This document shows, piece by piece, positions 26,535 to 32,226 of a stretch of 35,155 bases of DNA; position 1 is the stretch's first letter, and every line of letters starts with the position of its first letter. The stretch is from a virus: IMG/VR virus record IMGVR_UViG_3300021962_000327, positions 1-35,155 of that record. One strand, given 5' to 3'. The notes under the pieces were generated by a model. It searched no databases, was not told the DNA's origin, and saw nothing but the letters and a program-made list of their open reading frames with translations. The position numbers and the translations under genes are program-made.

Positions 26535-27455
26535 TTAATCGTCGCTTGCTAATTTAGCGAAGTATGATAGTGATTCCTCATCGTCATCAAAATTTACATC
26601 CTGTTTGGGTGTTGGTACTGATGCGCGAGGCGCTGATGCTTGTACTGGCGATGAGCCAATGTCTTCATCTAAATCAACATTCTCTGCAGGCTTAACTGGT
26701 GCTACACCTGCTGAAAGAACCATAGTAAGTTTTTTCTTCAAATCGTCATATGATTTAAAGTTCTTAGCATCCAAGAATGCTGTCAACGAATGTTGTTGAC
26801 TCCAGATTTTCTCAATAACGGAATCGTCATTAGAGATTGGACTTGGTGATTCGAATTCAGACTTATCGTAATTGCGATAGCCTTCAACATTACGAATCTT
26901 CAATTTGAAGTTTGCACCTGTGTCAAAGTCAAACACATTAACTGGTTTCTCATCTTCGAACTGAGGATCAGCCATGTCTTTAATCTTGTCCCAAATTTTC
27001 TTACCGAATTTAAACAAGAAGACTTTGCCTTCATTGTCTGGGCGAGCTGGGTCTTTAACAACAAGAATGTTAGCGTAGTAAGTTAACTTACGCTTTTGTT
27101 TGCGAGCAACTTCTTTATTTGCTTCTGAACCTGAGTTCCATAATTCAGTATTGAGTTCTGAAACTGGGTCTTGTTTACCGATAGTGGTCAAAGAGTTTTC
27201 GATGTACCATTTACCTGTAGGTCCCTGAAATCCGTGATTCCAAACACGAACAAACGGCAAGTCTTCACTTTGTGGTGGAGCCAAGAAGCGAATAACAGCG
27301 TAGCCGTTACCTGCTTTATCTACTTCTGGTTGCCAGAAGCGATCGTCTGATTTTTTAGAGTCGGATTGGGGATTTGCGATCTTTTCAACTTCTTTCATCA
27401 ATGAATCGAAGCCGCCGCGGGATTTGCGTAGATCTGCTAGTGAAGTATAAGCCAT
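26535..27455 (-). CDS. 32: Single-stranded DNA-binding protein gp32
   Basis: 306 residues (T4 gp32 has 301). The N-terminal LAST-like basic start (LADLRKSRGG) is followed by the OB core (GYAVIRFLAPPQSEDLPFVR, then VWNHGF, TIGKQDPVSELNTELWNSG, RKLTYYANILVVKDPARPDN and EGKVFLFKFGKKIWDKI), all typical of cyanophage gp32. The C-terminus is acidic (DVNFDDDEESLSYF). The protein has no cysteine at all, so the zinc site of T4 gp32 (His64 and three Cys) is absent. A good ribosome site (AAAGGAAACATC-ATG) is preceded by direct repeats that may serve autogenous control. Order 33-59-32 is that of T4. Confidence 0.95.
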   Translation of the reverse strand: MAYTSLADLRKSRGGFDSLMKEVEKIANPQSDSKKSDDRFWQPEVDKAGNGYAVIRFLAPPQSEDLPFVRVWNHGFQGPTGKWYIENSLTTIGKQDPVSELNTELWNSGSEANKEVARKQKRKLTYYANILVVKDPARPDNEGKVFLFKFGKKIWDKIKDMADPQFEDEKPVNVFDFDTGANFKLKIRNVEGYRNYDKSEFESPSPISNDDSVIEKIWSQQHSLTAFLDAKNFKSYDDLKKKLTMVLSAGVAPVKPAENVDLDEDIGSSPVQASAPRASVPTPKQDVNFDDDEESLSYFAKLASDD

Positions 27456-27467
27456 GATGTTTCCTTT

Positions 27468-27495
27468 CGTATTGGCGTAGTATTTGCGTAGTATT
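27468..27495 (-). promoter_or_regulatory. Short direct repeats in the gene 32 leader
   Basis: Plus-strand gcgtagtatt occurs at 27475-27484 and 27486-27495, with a degenerate cgtatt at 27468-27473. On the mRNA this reads AATACTACGC repeated at 11-base spacing, just upstream of the ribosome site. In T4 the gene 32 leader holds the operator through which gp32 represses its own translation, so a similar role is possible. Confidence 0.45.
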
Positions 27496-27685
27496 AACGT
27501 CGTTTATTTTTTTGATTAGCGTATGCATAATCTAGTAGTTCATCAAATACATCATCGTCTTTTTGCAATGATGCTACATTATATATAATCTTTCGATGTT
27601 TGTCAATCTTTGAGGTGCCCTTTTCAACACGACGCAACTTTTTCTCGCGGTCGTAGTAACCTTCATTCTTTTTTAACTTGTTCAT
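27494..27685 (-). CDS. Small basic protein between genes 59 and 32
   Basis: 63 residues, very rich in Lys and Arg (MNKLKKNEGYYDREKKLRRV at the start, NQKNKRR at the end), with a short acidic helix (DDDVFDELLDYAYA). It has no membrane segment or known motif. Charge and position among replication genes suggest nucleic-acid or ribosome contact, but no function can be assigned. Its stop lies inside the repeats of the gene 32 leader. Confidence 0.6.
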   Translation of the reverse strand: MNKLKKNEGYYDREKKLRRVEKGTSKIDKHRKIIYNVASLQKDDDVFDELLDYAYANQKNKRR

Positions 27686-27700
27686 TTTAAAAATAAAATA

Positions 27701-27922
27701 TTAAACATCTTTTGTCTTTTTTGCCTGGACTTTTAAATAAGGCCATGACAATATCCTCTTACTCAGTTCTTTTTGACCGTGTGCAACTTTAATCAAATAC
27801 CTTTGAGTTTCGGTAATAGCATTTTGTTGTTGCATTAAAAGCTCTTGCATGATTGCTACATTCTCTTCTAATTTTTTAATTTTCTTTTTAGAGTCAACTA
27901 ATTCTTCGTCTAAAGATTGCAT
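27701..27922 (-). CDS. Small coiled-coil protein, unknown
   Basis: 73 residues from the chosen ATG at 27922 (MQSLDEELVDSKKKIKKLEE). An upstream in-frame ATG at 27937 would add five residues but has no ribosome site, whereas GTGGA lies about 8 bases before 27922. Residues 5-40 are heptad-like (LDEELVDSKKKIKKLEENVA, IMQELLMQQQNAI), so a coiled coil is likely; the C-terminus is basic. It overlaps the 3' end of gene 59 by about 29 bases, hence is translationally linked to replication genes. Family not recognised. Confidence 0.6.
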   Translation of the reverse strand: MQSLDEELVDSKKKIKKLEENVAIMQELLMQQQNAITETQRYLIKVAHGQKELSKRILSWPYLKVQAKKTKDV

Positions 27923-28496
27923 CGTATTTTTCCACATCTATAACTAGAAACGGTTTATATTTTTTAATAAGTCTGGAAATATCAGGCCACACTATTGTGT
28001 CATTTATTTCAGAATCAAATTTATTAATAAACCCTGTAAGTTTTTCTAAGATAACAAGTGTTTCAATACTAATTGTTTTTCTTAGAAATGCTTTTATTAT
28101 ATATGGATGTTGCCCTTTAGTTATTGTAAAAATAGATGCAGGATCTATGCCTGAATCCTCACATTCATGGATTAAATTGTCCAAATCTTGGGAAAAACTA
28201 TAAGATAAACTCTCAATCTTCTTTTTCCATAATGTGTATCGTTGTCCGGCCTCAATGTCAAACATTCCACCCCAACGATCACCTGATACAAAATTTGCAA
28301 CTAAAAAGTTAGCAACTTCCTCATCAGTATAATTTTTTGATATCTTTTTAATTGAGAACAAGTCTGTACGTTTAGCAAATGCTTGTCTACTTGCTCTGAC
28401 TTTTCCTCTTTGTTTAATTACATCATATGCATCTGTTGTAAAATGCAGCTTTAGTGCAAGGTACATTTTATAAACTGAAAATTCATCCATTATCAT
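27894..28496 (-). CDS. 59: Helicase loader gp59
   Basis: 200 residues (T4 gp59 has 217). It aligns along the T4 protein: SVYKMYLALKLHFTTDAYDV with T4 SVYKLYLMIKQHMNGKYDVI, then RASRQAFAKRTDLFSIKKIS, VANFVSGDRW, and TISIETLVILEKLTGFINKF followed by DSEINDTIVW. gp59 loads gp41 helicase onto gp32-covered DNA at forks. It overlaps gene 33 by four bases (ATGA) and lies upstream of gene 32, its binding partner. The second Met (MIMDEF) is a possible alternative start. Confidence 0.9.
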   Translation of the reverse strand: MIMDEFSVYKMYLALKLHFTTDAYDVIKQRGKVRASRQAFAKRTDLFSIKKISKNYTDEEVANFLVANFVSGDRWGGMFDIEAGQRYTLWKKKIESLSYSFSQDLDNLIHECEDSGIDPASIFTITKGQHPYIIKAFLRKTISIETLVILEKLTGFINKFDSEINDTIVWPDISRLIKKYKPFLVIDVEKYDAIFRRRIS

Positions 28497-28771
28497 AGTG
28501 GCAGTTTGCCCCTTGGTCTCATATAGTTTTGATCTTCTGCTTCGTTTTGAATTTTATCTTTAAGCGATTGATTAATTAATTTAGTTACAGACTCAACGTC
28601 AATATCAATATCATTGCAGTATCCAATTACTGCATCCATATAACTAATTGACTCTTGTAATACTTTTTCCTCAATGTAAAGAGAAAATTCGTTAGGCGAC
28701 CTAAATCTCTTAGTAATAATTAGAGCATCGGTTAATGTCTCTTCGTTTTTTGGGTCTAACATTTCTATCAT
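28493..28771 (-). CDS. 33: Late transcription coactivator gp33
   Basis: 92 residues (T4 gp33 has 112). It matches the cyanophage gp33 pattern: SPNEFSLYIEEKVLQES, then ISYMDAVIGYCNDIDIDVES and VTKLINQSLKDKIQNEAEDQ, ending NYMRPRGKLPL. gp33 binds the RNA polymerase flap and the sliding clamp, with gp55 recognising TATAAATA; two such promoters are in the window at 21534 and 21556. Its ATG overlaps the bilin reductase stop (ATGA), so late transcription control and bilin synthesis share an mRNA. Confidence 0.87.
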   Translation of the reverse strand: MIEMLDPKNEETLTDALIITKRFRSPNEFSLYIEEKVLQESISYMDAVIGYCNDIDIDVESVTKLINQSLKDKIQNEAEDQNYMRPRGKLPL

Positions 28772-29442
28772 TCGATCTCTGGAAATAAAATTTCATCCAT
28801 AAAGTTTCTAAACACCGTTTCGTCGATGCCTAAGTTAATCATCATTGCGGGGGTGTGAGGGTTCATCTTTTGATATTTACAATAATTATTGTATTTCTCT
28901 TTATATGATTCGCCTGTTTTCTCAACACATCCTACATTATATAGGTAAACGTGTAAACTTTCAATAGCTAAATCAGCTAATTTGTCCAATTCTTCTTCTT
29001 CGGATATATTGCCCGCGGCAATCATGCCGGGACTAAAAATTTGAGTTGCCCAATCAGGCAATACCCTCGGTTTATTCCATTCCAATTTTGAAGAACGGTC
29101 TATGAACCAAGTATACACATCGCAGTTGCCATTTTTAGAAAAATCATGGAACGCACCTGTAATTTTATTTGCACCGCACACTACGTCAAATCCGAAAATA
29201 GGAGTCGGGTCATCTAATTCCGGGAATATAGTCATGTGCATAACCCAGATCTTTTTTGCTTCTCTTGCATCTACAATTTCTACATGCGCGCGACGATAAT
29301 TGCGAGAAGTAAAAATATAATTTTCCCAAAGATATCCGTTGCCTTGTTCTGCGGTGTATTTTAACTCATCGTCTGTAGTTTGCTCCAATGTCTCAAGAAT
29401 ATTTTGAGACAAGGGAATCATTTTATCCCATACTAAAGACAT
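28768..29442 (-). CDS. pcyX: Ferredoxin-dependent bilin reductase (PcyA/PcyX type)
   Basis: 224 residues of the Fe_bilin_red family, slightly shorter than cyanobacterial PcyA (about 248). Core: YRRAHVEIVDA, IWVMHMTIFPE and PIFGFDVVCGANKITGAFHD, then a WFIDRSSKLEW-PRVLPDWATQIFSPG stretch. E55, H69 and D86 line up with the catalytic Glu76, His88 and Asp105 of Synechocystis PcyA. PebA, PebB and PebS have Asn at the His88 position, so this belongs with PcyA or the phage PcyX group. PcyX makes phycoerythrobilin from biliverdin, PcyA phycocyanobilin; sequence reading alone cannot decide the product. Electrons would come from ferredoxin, not encoded in this window. Start overlaps the heme oxygenase stop (TAATG). 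Confidence 0.9.
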   Translation of the reverse strand: MSLVWDKMIPLSQNILETLEQTTDDELKYTAEQGNGYLWENYIFTSRNYRRAHVEIVDAREAKKIWVMHMTIFPELDDPTPIFGFDVVCGANKITGAFHDFSKNGNCDVYTWFIDRSSKLEWNKPRVLPDWATQIFSPGMIAAGNISEEEELDKLADLAIESLHVYLYNVGCVEKTGESYKEKYNNYCKYQKMNPHTPAMMINLGIDETVFRNFMDEILFPEIE

Positions 29443-29969
29443 TAGTTGAATTCCTTAACAAGCTCAATATTGTAATCAAACGCAACACAGGCTTCAGGTC
29501 CCATATCATCTGTTAATTTCTCTCGGAAGTTATTTGTTAGTTCTTCTTTGTTTTCAAACTCAAACATTTTACCTGAACCCGGTACAAGCTTAGCAAAAAT
29601 TTGGCCGCCATTTAGATCTCCTAAATATCGAACATACATATGCGCAAGTAAATCTTCTTTTTTAGTAAGATCCATAATATACTGAATATACTTCAATGTA
29701 GATTGCTTAATAGTGTATGTCTTATCCGGCACAAGAAGTTCTTGAAAGTCTTCAAAGATTGCTTTTGTACGATATAACCCCGCAATACCTTCATATGCAC
29801 CTAATTTAGGTCCTGCAATATTTTCCATCGCATGATATATTAAATGTAGCTGATACAAATATTCAGCATACTTATTCGTATCAACGCGCTTTTGAAAAAT
29901 CTCTTTGATAAACGGTTGTGTTTCCGCTTCTTTGTGTTTTTCGTGGGTTTGTTCTTTTAATGTAGCCAT
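29442..29969 (-). CDS. ho1: Heme oxygenase
   Basis: 175 residues, compact compared with cyanobacterial HO1 (about 240), which it lacks mainly at the C-terminus. It has the proximal heme ligand region LKEQTHEKHKEAE (H12), the LYQLHLIYHAMEN helix and the distal-helix signature HMYVRYLGDLNGGQ (GDLxGGQ, residues 117-123). It cleaves heme to biliverdin IXalpha, CO and iron using ferredoxin or another donor. The adjacent bilin reductase would use the biliverdin. The ATG lies two bases after the stop of the membrane-protein gene and has no clear ribosome site, so it probably relies on translational coupling. Confidence 0.95.
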   Translation of the reverse strand: MATLKEQTHEKHKEAETQPFIKEIFQKRVDTNKYAEYLYQLHLIYHAMENIAGPKLGAYEGIAGLYRTKAIFEDFQELLVPDKTYTIKQSTLKYIQYIMDLTKKEDLLAHMYVRYLGDLNGGQIFAKLVPGSGKMFEFENKEELTNNFREKLTDDMGPEACVAFDYNIELVKEFN

Positions 29970-29971
29970 GA

Positions 29972-30277
29972 TTATTTAAATAGTATAAGTGCAAGAAGTG
30001 TTGCATGAATAATAAATCCTACTCCTATAGTTACAATGTGTAGAATGTCTCTAAGGATTACTGCTCTAACAAACAACATAGATAATCCGCCCCAAATAAA
30101 CAGAATAAGATCAACGGGCGGCATCTTATCTGATAGACCAGACATAATTGAAATCATTGTTGGTATAGTTGCAGCGTGGACAAGTACAATACCAATCCAT
30201 GCGATTGTTTCGGCAGTAGCAACTGTTAAAGTTGTTTTACAATAGTCAATAACATCTTGTAGTGTAGGGTATTTCAT
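29972..30277 (-). CDS. Small three-TM membrane protein upstream of heme oxygenase
   Basis: 101 residues with three hydrophobic segments: about 22-46 (AETIAWIGIVLVHAATIPTM), 54-72 (PVDLILFIWGGLSMLFVRAV) and 79-100 (LHIVTIGVGFIIHATLLALI). Several His and charged residues lie in or beside the segments (H34, R71, R76, H80, H91), which could allow metal or heme contact, but no known motif is seen. It is coupled to its neighbours on both sides by gaps of 2-3 bases. Function is unknown; a small lysis-related protein is an alternative because the next upstream gene is a cell-wall hydrolase. Confidence 0.7.
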   Translation of the reverse strand: MKYPTLQDVIDYCKTTLTVATAETIAWIGIVLVHAATIPTMISIMSGLSDKMPPVDLILFIWGGLSMLFVRAVILRDILHIVTIGVGFIIHATLLALILFK

Positions 30278-30280
30278 AAT

Positions 30281-30811
30281 TTATTTGTAAAAAATGTGAT
30301 TGCCAATTTGTGCGATTTGTTGTCGTTTCCATCCCGGGGAAACATATGTTGCGTGATAATAAAGGGCATCGGCGAGGCCTGCCAATCGGAATCCCTCAAG
30401 TAAAACTTTCTTAGCTACTTCGTAAGATTCTTTATATGCAGATTGGTGTATGGGTCTTGTTTTTGCAGAAGTTTCGCAGTACCAACTGAATTGACAAATT
30501 ACCTTTTCATATACTACGTTCTTTTGATATACTACACGGCAAATATCGTTTGGGAATCCTGCATTTGCTGCCCTGTTCATTGTAACTTGTGCTACAGCAA
30601 CCTTGCCTTCAAACGGTTCACTTCTTGCTTCGTGGTAAATATTTTTTGCCAAACAGTCTAATTGCTGTTCTCTAACTGCAACGGTTGCGGATGTATCGGT
30701 AAAGTTGGATTGTTTTAAATTGTGTAGTTTTGAGGTTGTTACTTGTGTGAGTATTGATACTAACAATACTGCGGATACTGCTACTAAAAATGTTTGTGTA
30801 TATGTTTTCAT
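30281..30811 (-). CDS. Cell-wall hydrolase, SleB family, with N-terminal signal anchor
   Basis: 176 residues. Residues 7-26 (TFLVAVSAVLLVSILTQVTT) are a signal peptide or signal anchor. The SleB/Hydrolase_2 domain follows: LDCLAKNIYHEARSEPFEGK with E61 as likely catalytic acid, VAVAQVTMNRAANAGFPNDI, VICQFSWYC and YYHATYVSPGW. This family cuts the glycan strand as a lytic transglycosylase. With a signal-arrest-release type N-terminus it could act as an endolysin or in wall remodelling. Four cysteines (C53, C87, C105 and C112 approximately) suggest disulphides in the periplasm. A hairpin lies just before the start. Confidence 0.85.
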   Translation of the reverse strand: MKTYTQTFLVAVSAVLLVSILTQVTTSKLHNLKQSNFTDTSATVAVREQQLDCLAKNIYHEARSEPFEGKVAVAQVTMNRAANAGFPNDICRVVYQKNVVYEKVICQFSWYCETSAKTRPIHQSAYKESYEVAKKVLLEGFRLAGLADALYYHATYVSPGWKRQQIAQIGNHIFYK

Positions 30812-30819
30812 TTATCTAC

Positions 30820-30841
30820 GCAGGGAGATTTCTCCCCCTGC
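30820..30841 (-). promoter_or_regulatory. Hairpin in the leader of the SleB-type gene
   Basis: Plus-strand gcagggaga tt tctccccctgc folds into a 9-bp stem with a two-base bulge. On the mRNA it contains the purine run GCAGGGGGAGA, ending about 10 bases before the ATG at 30811. There is no T-run, so it is not a typical terminator. It may hide or reposition the ribosome site. Confidence 0.5.
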
Positions 30842-30848
30842 CTTCAGA

Positions 30849-31121
30849 TTACTTTTTACTAATAGTCTTTATATTATCTTGAGGAATGTTAGAAACAAAG
30901 CCATTCAATACATGAGCCTTTGCAATAATATCAGTTTCTGAGGGATAGGCTGGGAAGCCTGGATGCTCTGGAGGTGTCTGGCCGGCGTGTTTAGCCGTTT
31001 CTACCTTTGTGGCCCAGTCGTTAGATATTACCTCGCGCTTACCGTAGTATTCGTCACCAAGCATATCTTTGGCCATTTTTAAAAGTTCTAATCTAATTTC
31101 GAACGGTGTCATATTACTCAT
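30849..31121 (-). CDS. Conserved small phage protein, unknown
   Basis: 90 residues. The N-terminal helix MTPFEIRLELLKMAKDMLGD is followed by a charged linker (YYGKREVISNDWATKVETAK), a Pro-rich middle (PPEHPGFPAYPSETDI) and a short C-terminal helix. The form recalls a small protein repeatedly found in T4-like cyanophages and pelagiphages, with no known role. It has a strong ribosome site (AAGGAGATTAAA-ATG), selecting the ATG at 31121 rather than Met4. It follows the tmRNA on the same strand and may share its transcript. Confidence 0.7.
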   Translation of the reverse strand: MSNMTPFEIRLELLKMAKDMLGDEYYGKREVISNDWATKVETAKHAGQTPPEHPGFPAYPSETDIIAKAHVLNGFVSNIPQDNIKTISKK

Positions 31122-31156
31122 TTTAATCTCCTTGTGTGTATGAGTGTTTGTAAAAT

Positions 31157-31526
31157 GGTTAGTTATTCTGTTACGAGGAAACTAACCGAAACCCTAAGCA
31201 GCGTTTAGGCTGCTAAAGCGAACAGTTCGTCGTTTGCATTTACGTTTTTTGCTTCTGCGGCCGAGTTCCCCCAACCCTACGGGTTTCACATTCCCGTGCT
31301 GTCCACTCTGTTACTCTTTACCCTGTCGAATCTATTTCAGGCCCTTCAAAAAGATTTTTCCATCTGTCAAGTGCTTCGAAATAACTTATCCAAACACACC
31401 CTTCGCAACCTCTACCGCAACAAGTAGTTGGTTCTTGCGGTCTGGGATAAAAATCCTTTTGGTGGACCTGGCGGGATTCGCACCCGCGTCCAGAATACTT
31501 TTCTCTTTGCTTCATACAGCAATATT
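31157..31526 (-). ncRNA. ssrA: Circularly permuted (two-piece) transfer-messenger RNA
   Basis: Reading the minus strand, the acceptor piece comes first: TTCTGGAC, T-arm GCGGG-TGCGAAT-CCCGC (31471-31487), acceptor strand CAGGTCC (31464-31470) and ACCA ending at 31460. After about 115 bases of spacer comes the coding piece, starting at 31344 with GGGCCTG. This pairs perfectly with CAGGTCC, including the G3-U70 wobble that specifies alanine. Then come the GATTCGAC motif (31325-31332), a seven-pair helix 2 (CAGGGTA with TATTCTG), the tag reading frame, its stop inside a hairpin (AGCAGC/GCTGCT), and a final hairpin at 31157-31187. Ends are estimated. Order acceptor-then-coding is that of alphaproteobacterial, some betaproteobacterial and cyanobacterial two-piece tmRNAs. 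Confidence 0.93.
31205..31237 (-). other. tmRNA proteolysis tag reading frame
   Basis: GCA AAC GAC GAA CTG TTC GCT TTA GCA GCC TAA encodes ANDELFALAA followed by stop, so the full tag with the tRNA-borne Ala is AANDELFALAA. The E. coli tag is AANDENYALAA; only two residues differ. The bases before the resume codon (GTAAAT) and after it (GCAAACGAC) match the conserved resume region. The LAA end is the ClpX-recognised degron. Confidence 0.93.
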
Positions 31527-31532
31527 TTATAT

Positions 31533-31560
31533 ATTATAACAGGTTTTACGAAAAAGTCAA
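31533..31560 (-). promoter_or_regulatory. Sigma70-type promoter for the tmRNA
   Basis: Minus strand: TTGACT (31555-31560), 16-base spacer, then TGT-TATAAT (-10 at 31533-31538) with an extended -10 TG. Expected start of transcription is near 31526. The -35 lies within the last codons of the upstream nuclease gene. Confidence 0.85.
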
Positions 31561-32223
31561 TAAATTGTTGTCCATTTCGTAAGAATCTCGGCATTTTAGC
31601 AGTTCTTTGACCCAATTATCACGTTTTTCGACAAAAACTTGTGGATTTTCGTCTTCTACGGCGATAAGAACGACCAATTTACTGATTGGAATGCCCGTTC
31701 TCTCCTCATACATGATAGCGTATGCCGCACATTGCATGAAGTAGCTATGGATCCATTCTTTTTTCTTCAATTTGCCTGAAGTTTTAAAGTCGATGACTGC
31801 CAATTTGCCCTCATATTCGCCGATGCAGTCAACTGTGCCTGCTAATCTTAGGTGATCTGAGTATAATTTTTGCTCTTGCACATGAATGTTGTTAATTTTG
31901 TGCAATTCTGGCAAAATACTTGTGAAAAGTTCCTTTTGAAAGAAGGACATTTCATCTAAGACGTTATTATTGTTTAAATAATTCTCAATGTATGCGTGTA
32001 ACTTGGTTCCTCGCGTCGTAGCAGCTTTAGAAATTTTATTAGCTGCTTCCTCGCCGACTCTTTTACGCCATTCCATTATGCCTTGTTTACTTTGCGCGCC
32101 AAGAATGGTAGTAATTGAGGGATATTTCCTACCACTTGGCGTTTGATAAAACCTTACACCATCTTCTCGTGTAATTTGTTCTAACGTATCAAATTTATTC
32201 ACATTAACATGATTAAAAATCAT
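31546..32223 (-). CDS. PD-(D/E)XK exonuclease (RecB/Cas4/MGME1-like)
   Basis: 225 residues. Motifs in order: GTKLHAYIENYL with H76, QEQKLYS with E117, AGTVDCIG with D132, AVIDFKTSG with D145 and K147, and MQCAAYA with Q164 and Y168. This is the core of RecB-family and MGME1-like single-strand exonucleases common in T4-like cyanophages. It likely processes DNA ends in replication or recombination. The start is coupled to the endolysin gene upstream (3-base gap). The last codons overlap the tmRNA promoter. Confidence 0.82.
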   Translation of the reverse strand: MIFNHVNVNKFDTLEQITREDGVRFYQTPSGRKYPSITTILGAQSKQGIMEWRKRVGEEAANKISKAATTRGTKLHAYIENYLNNNNVLDEMSFFQKELFTSILPELHKINNIHVQEQKLYSDHLRLAGTVDCIGEYEGKLAVIDFKTSGKLKKKEWIHSYFMQCAAYAIMYEERTGIPISKLVVLIAVEDENPQVFVEKRDNWVKELLKCRDSYEMDNNLLTFS

Positions 32224-32226
32224 TAA

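Noticed and set aside
31460-31500. T-arm and CCA end looking like a tRNA
   Set aside because: No anticodon arm is present; the pairing partner of the acceptor strand is at 31338-31344, so it is the acceptor piece of the permuted tmRNA.
31318-31615. Short open frames on both strands in the 31.1-31.6 kb gap
   Set aside because: They overlap the tmRNA gene and its promoter and have no ribosome sites.
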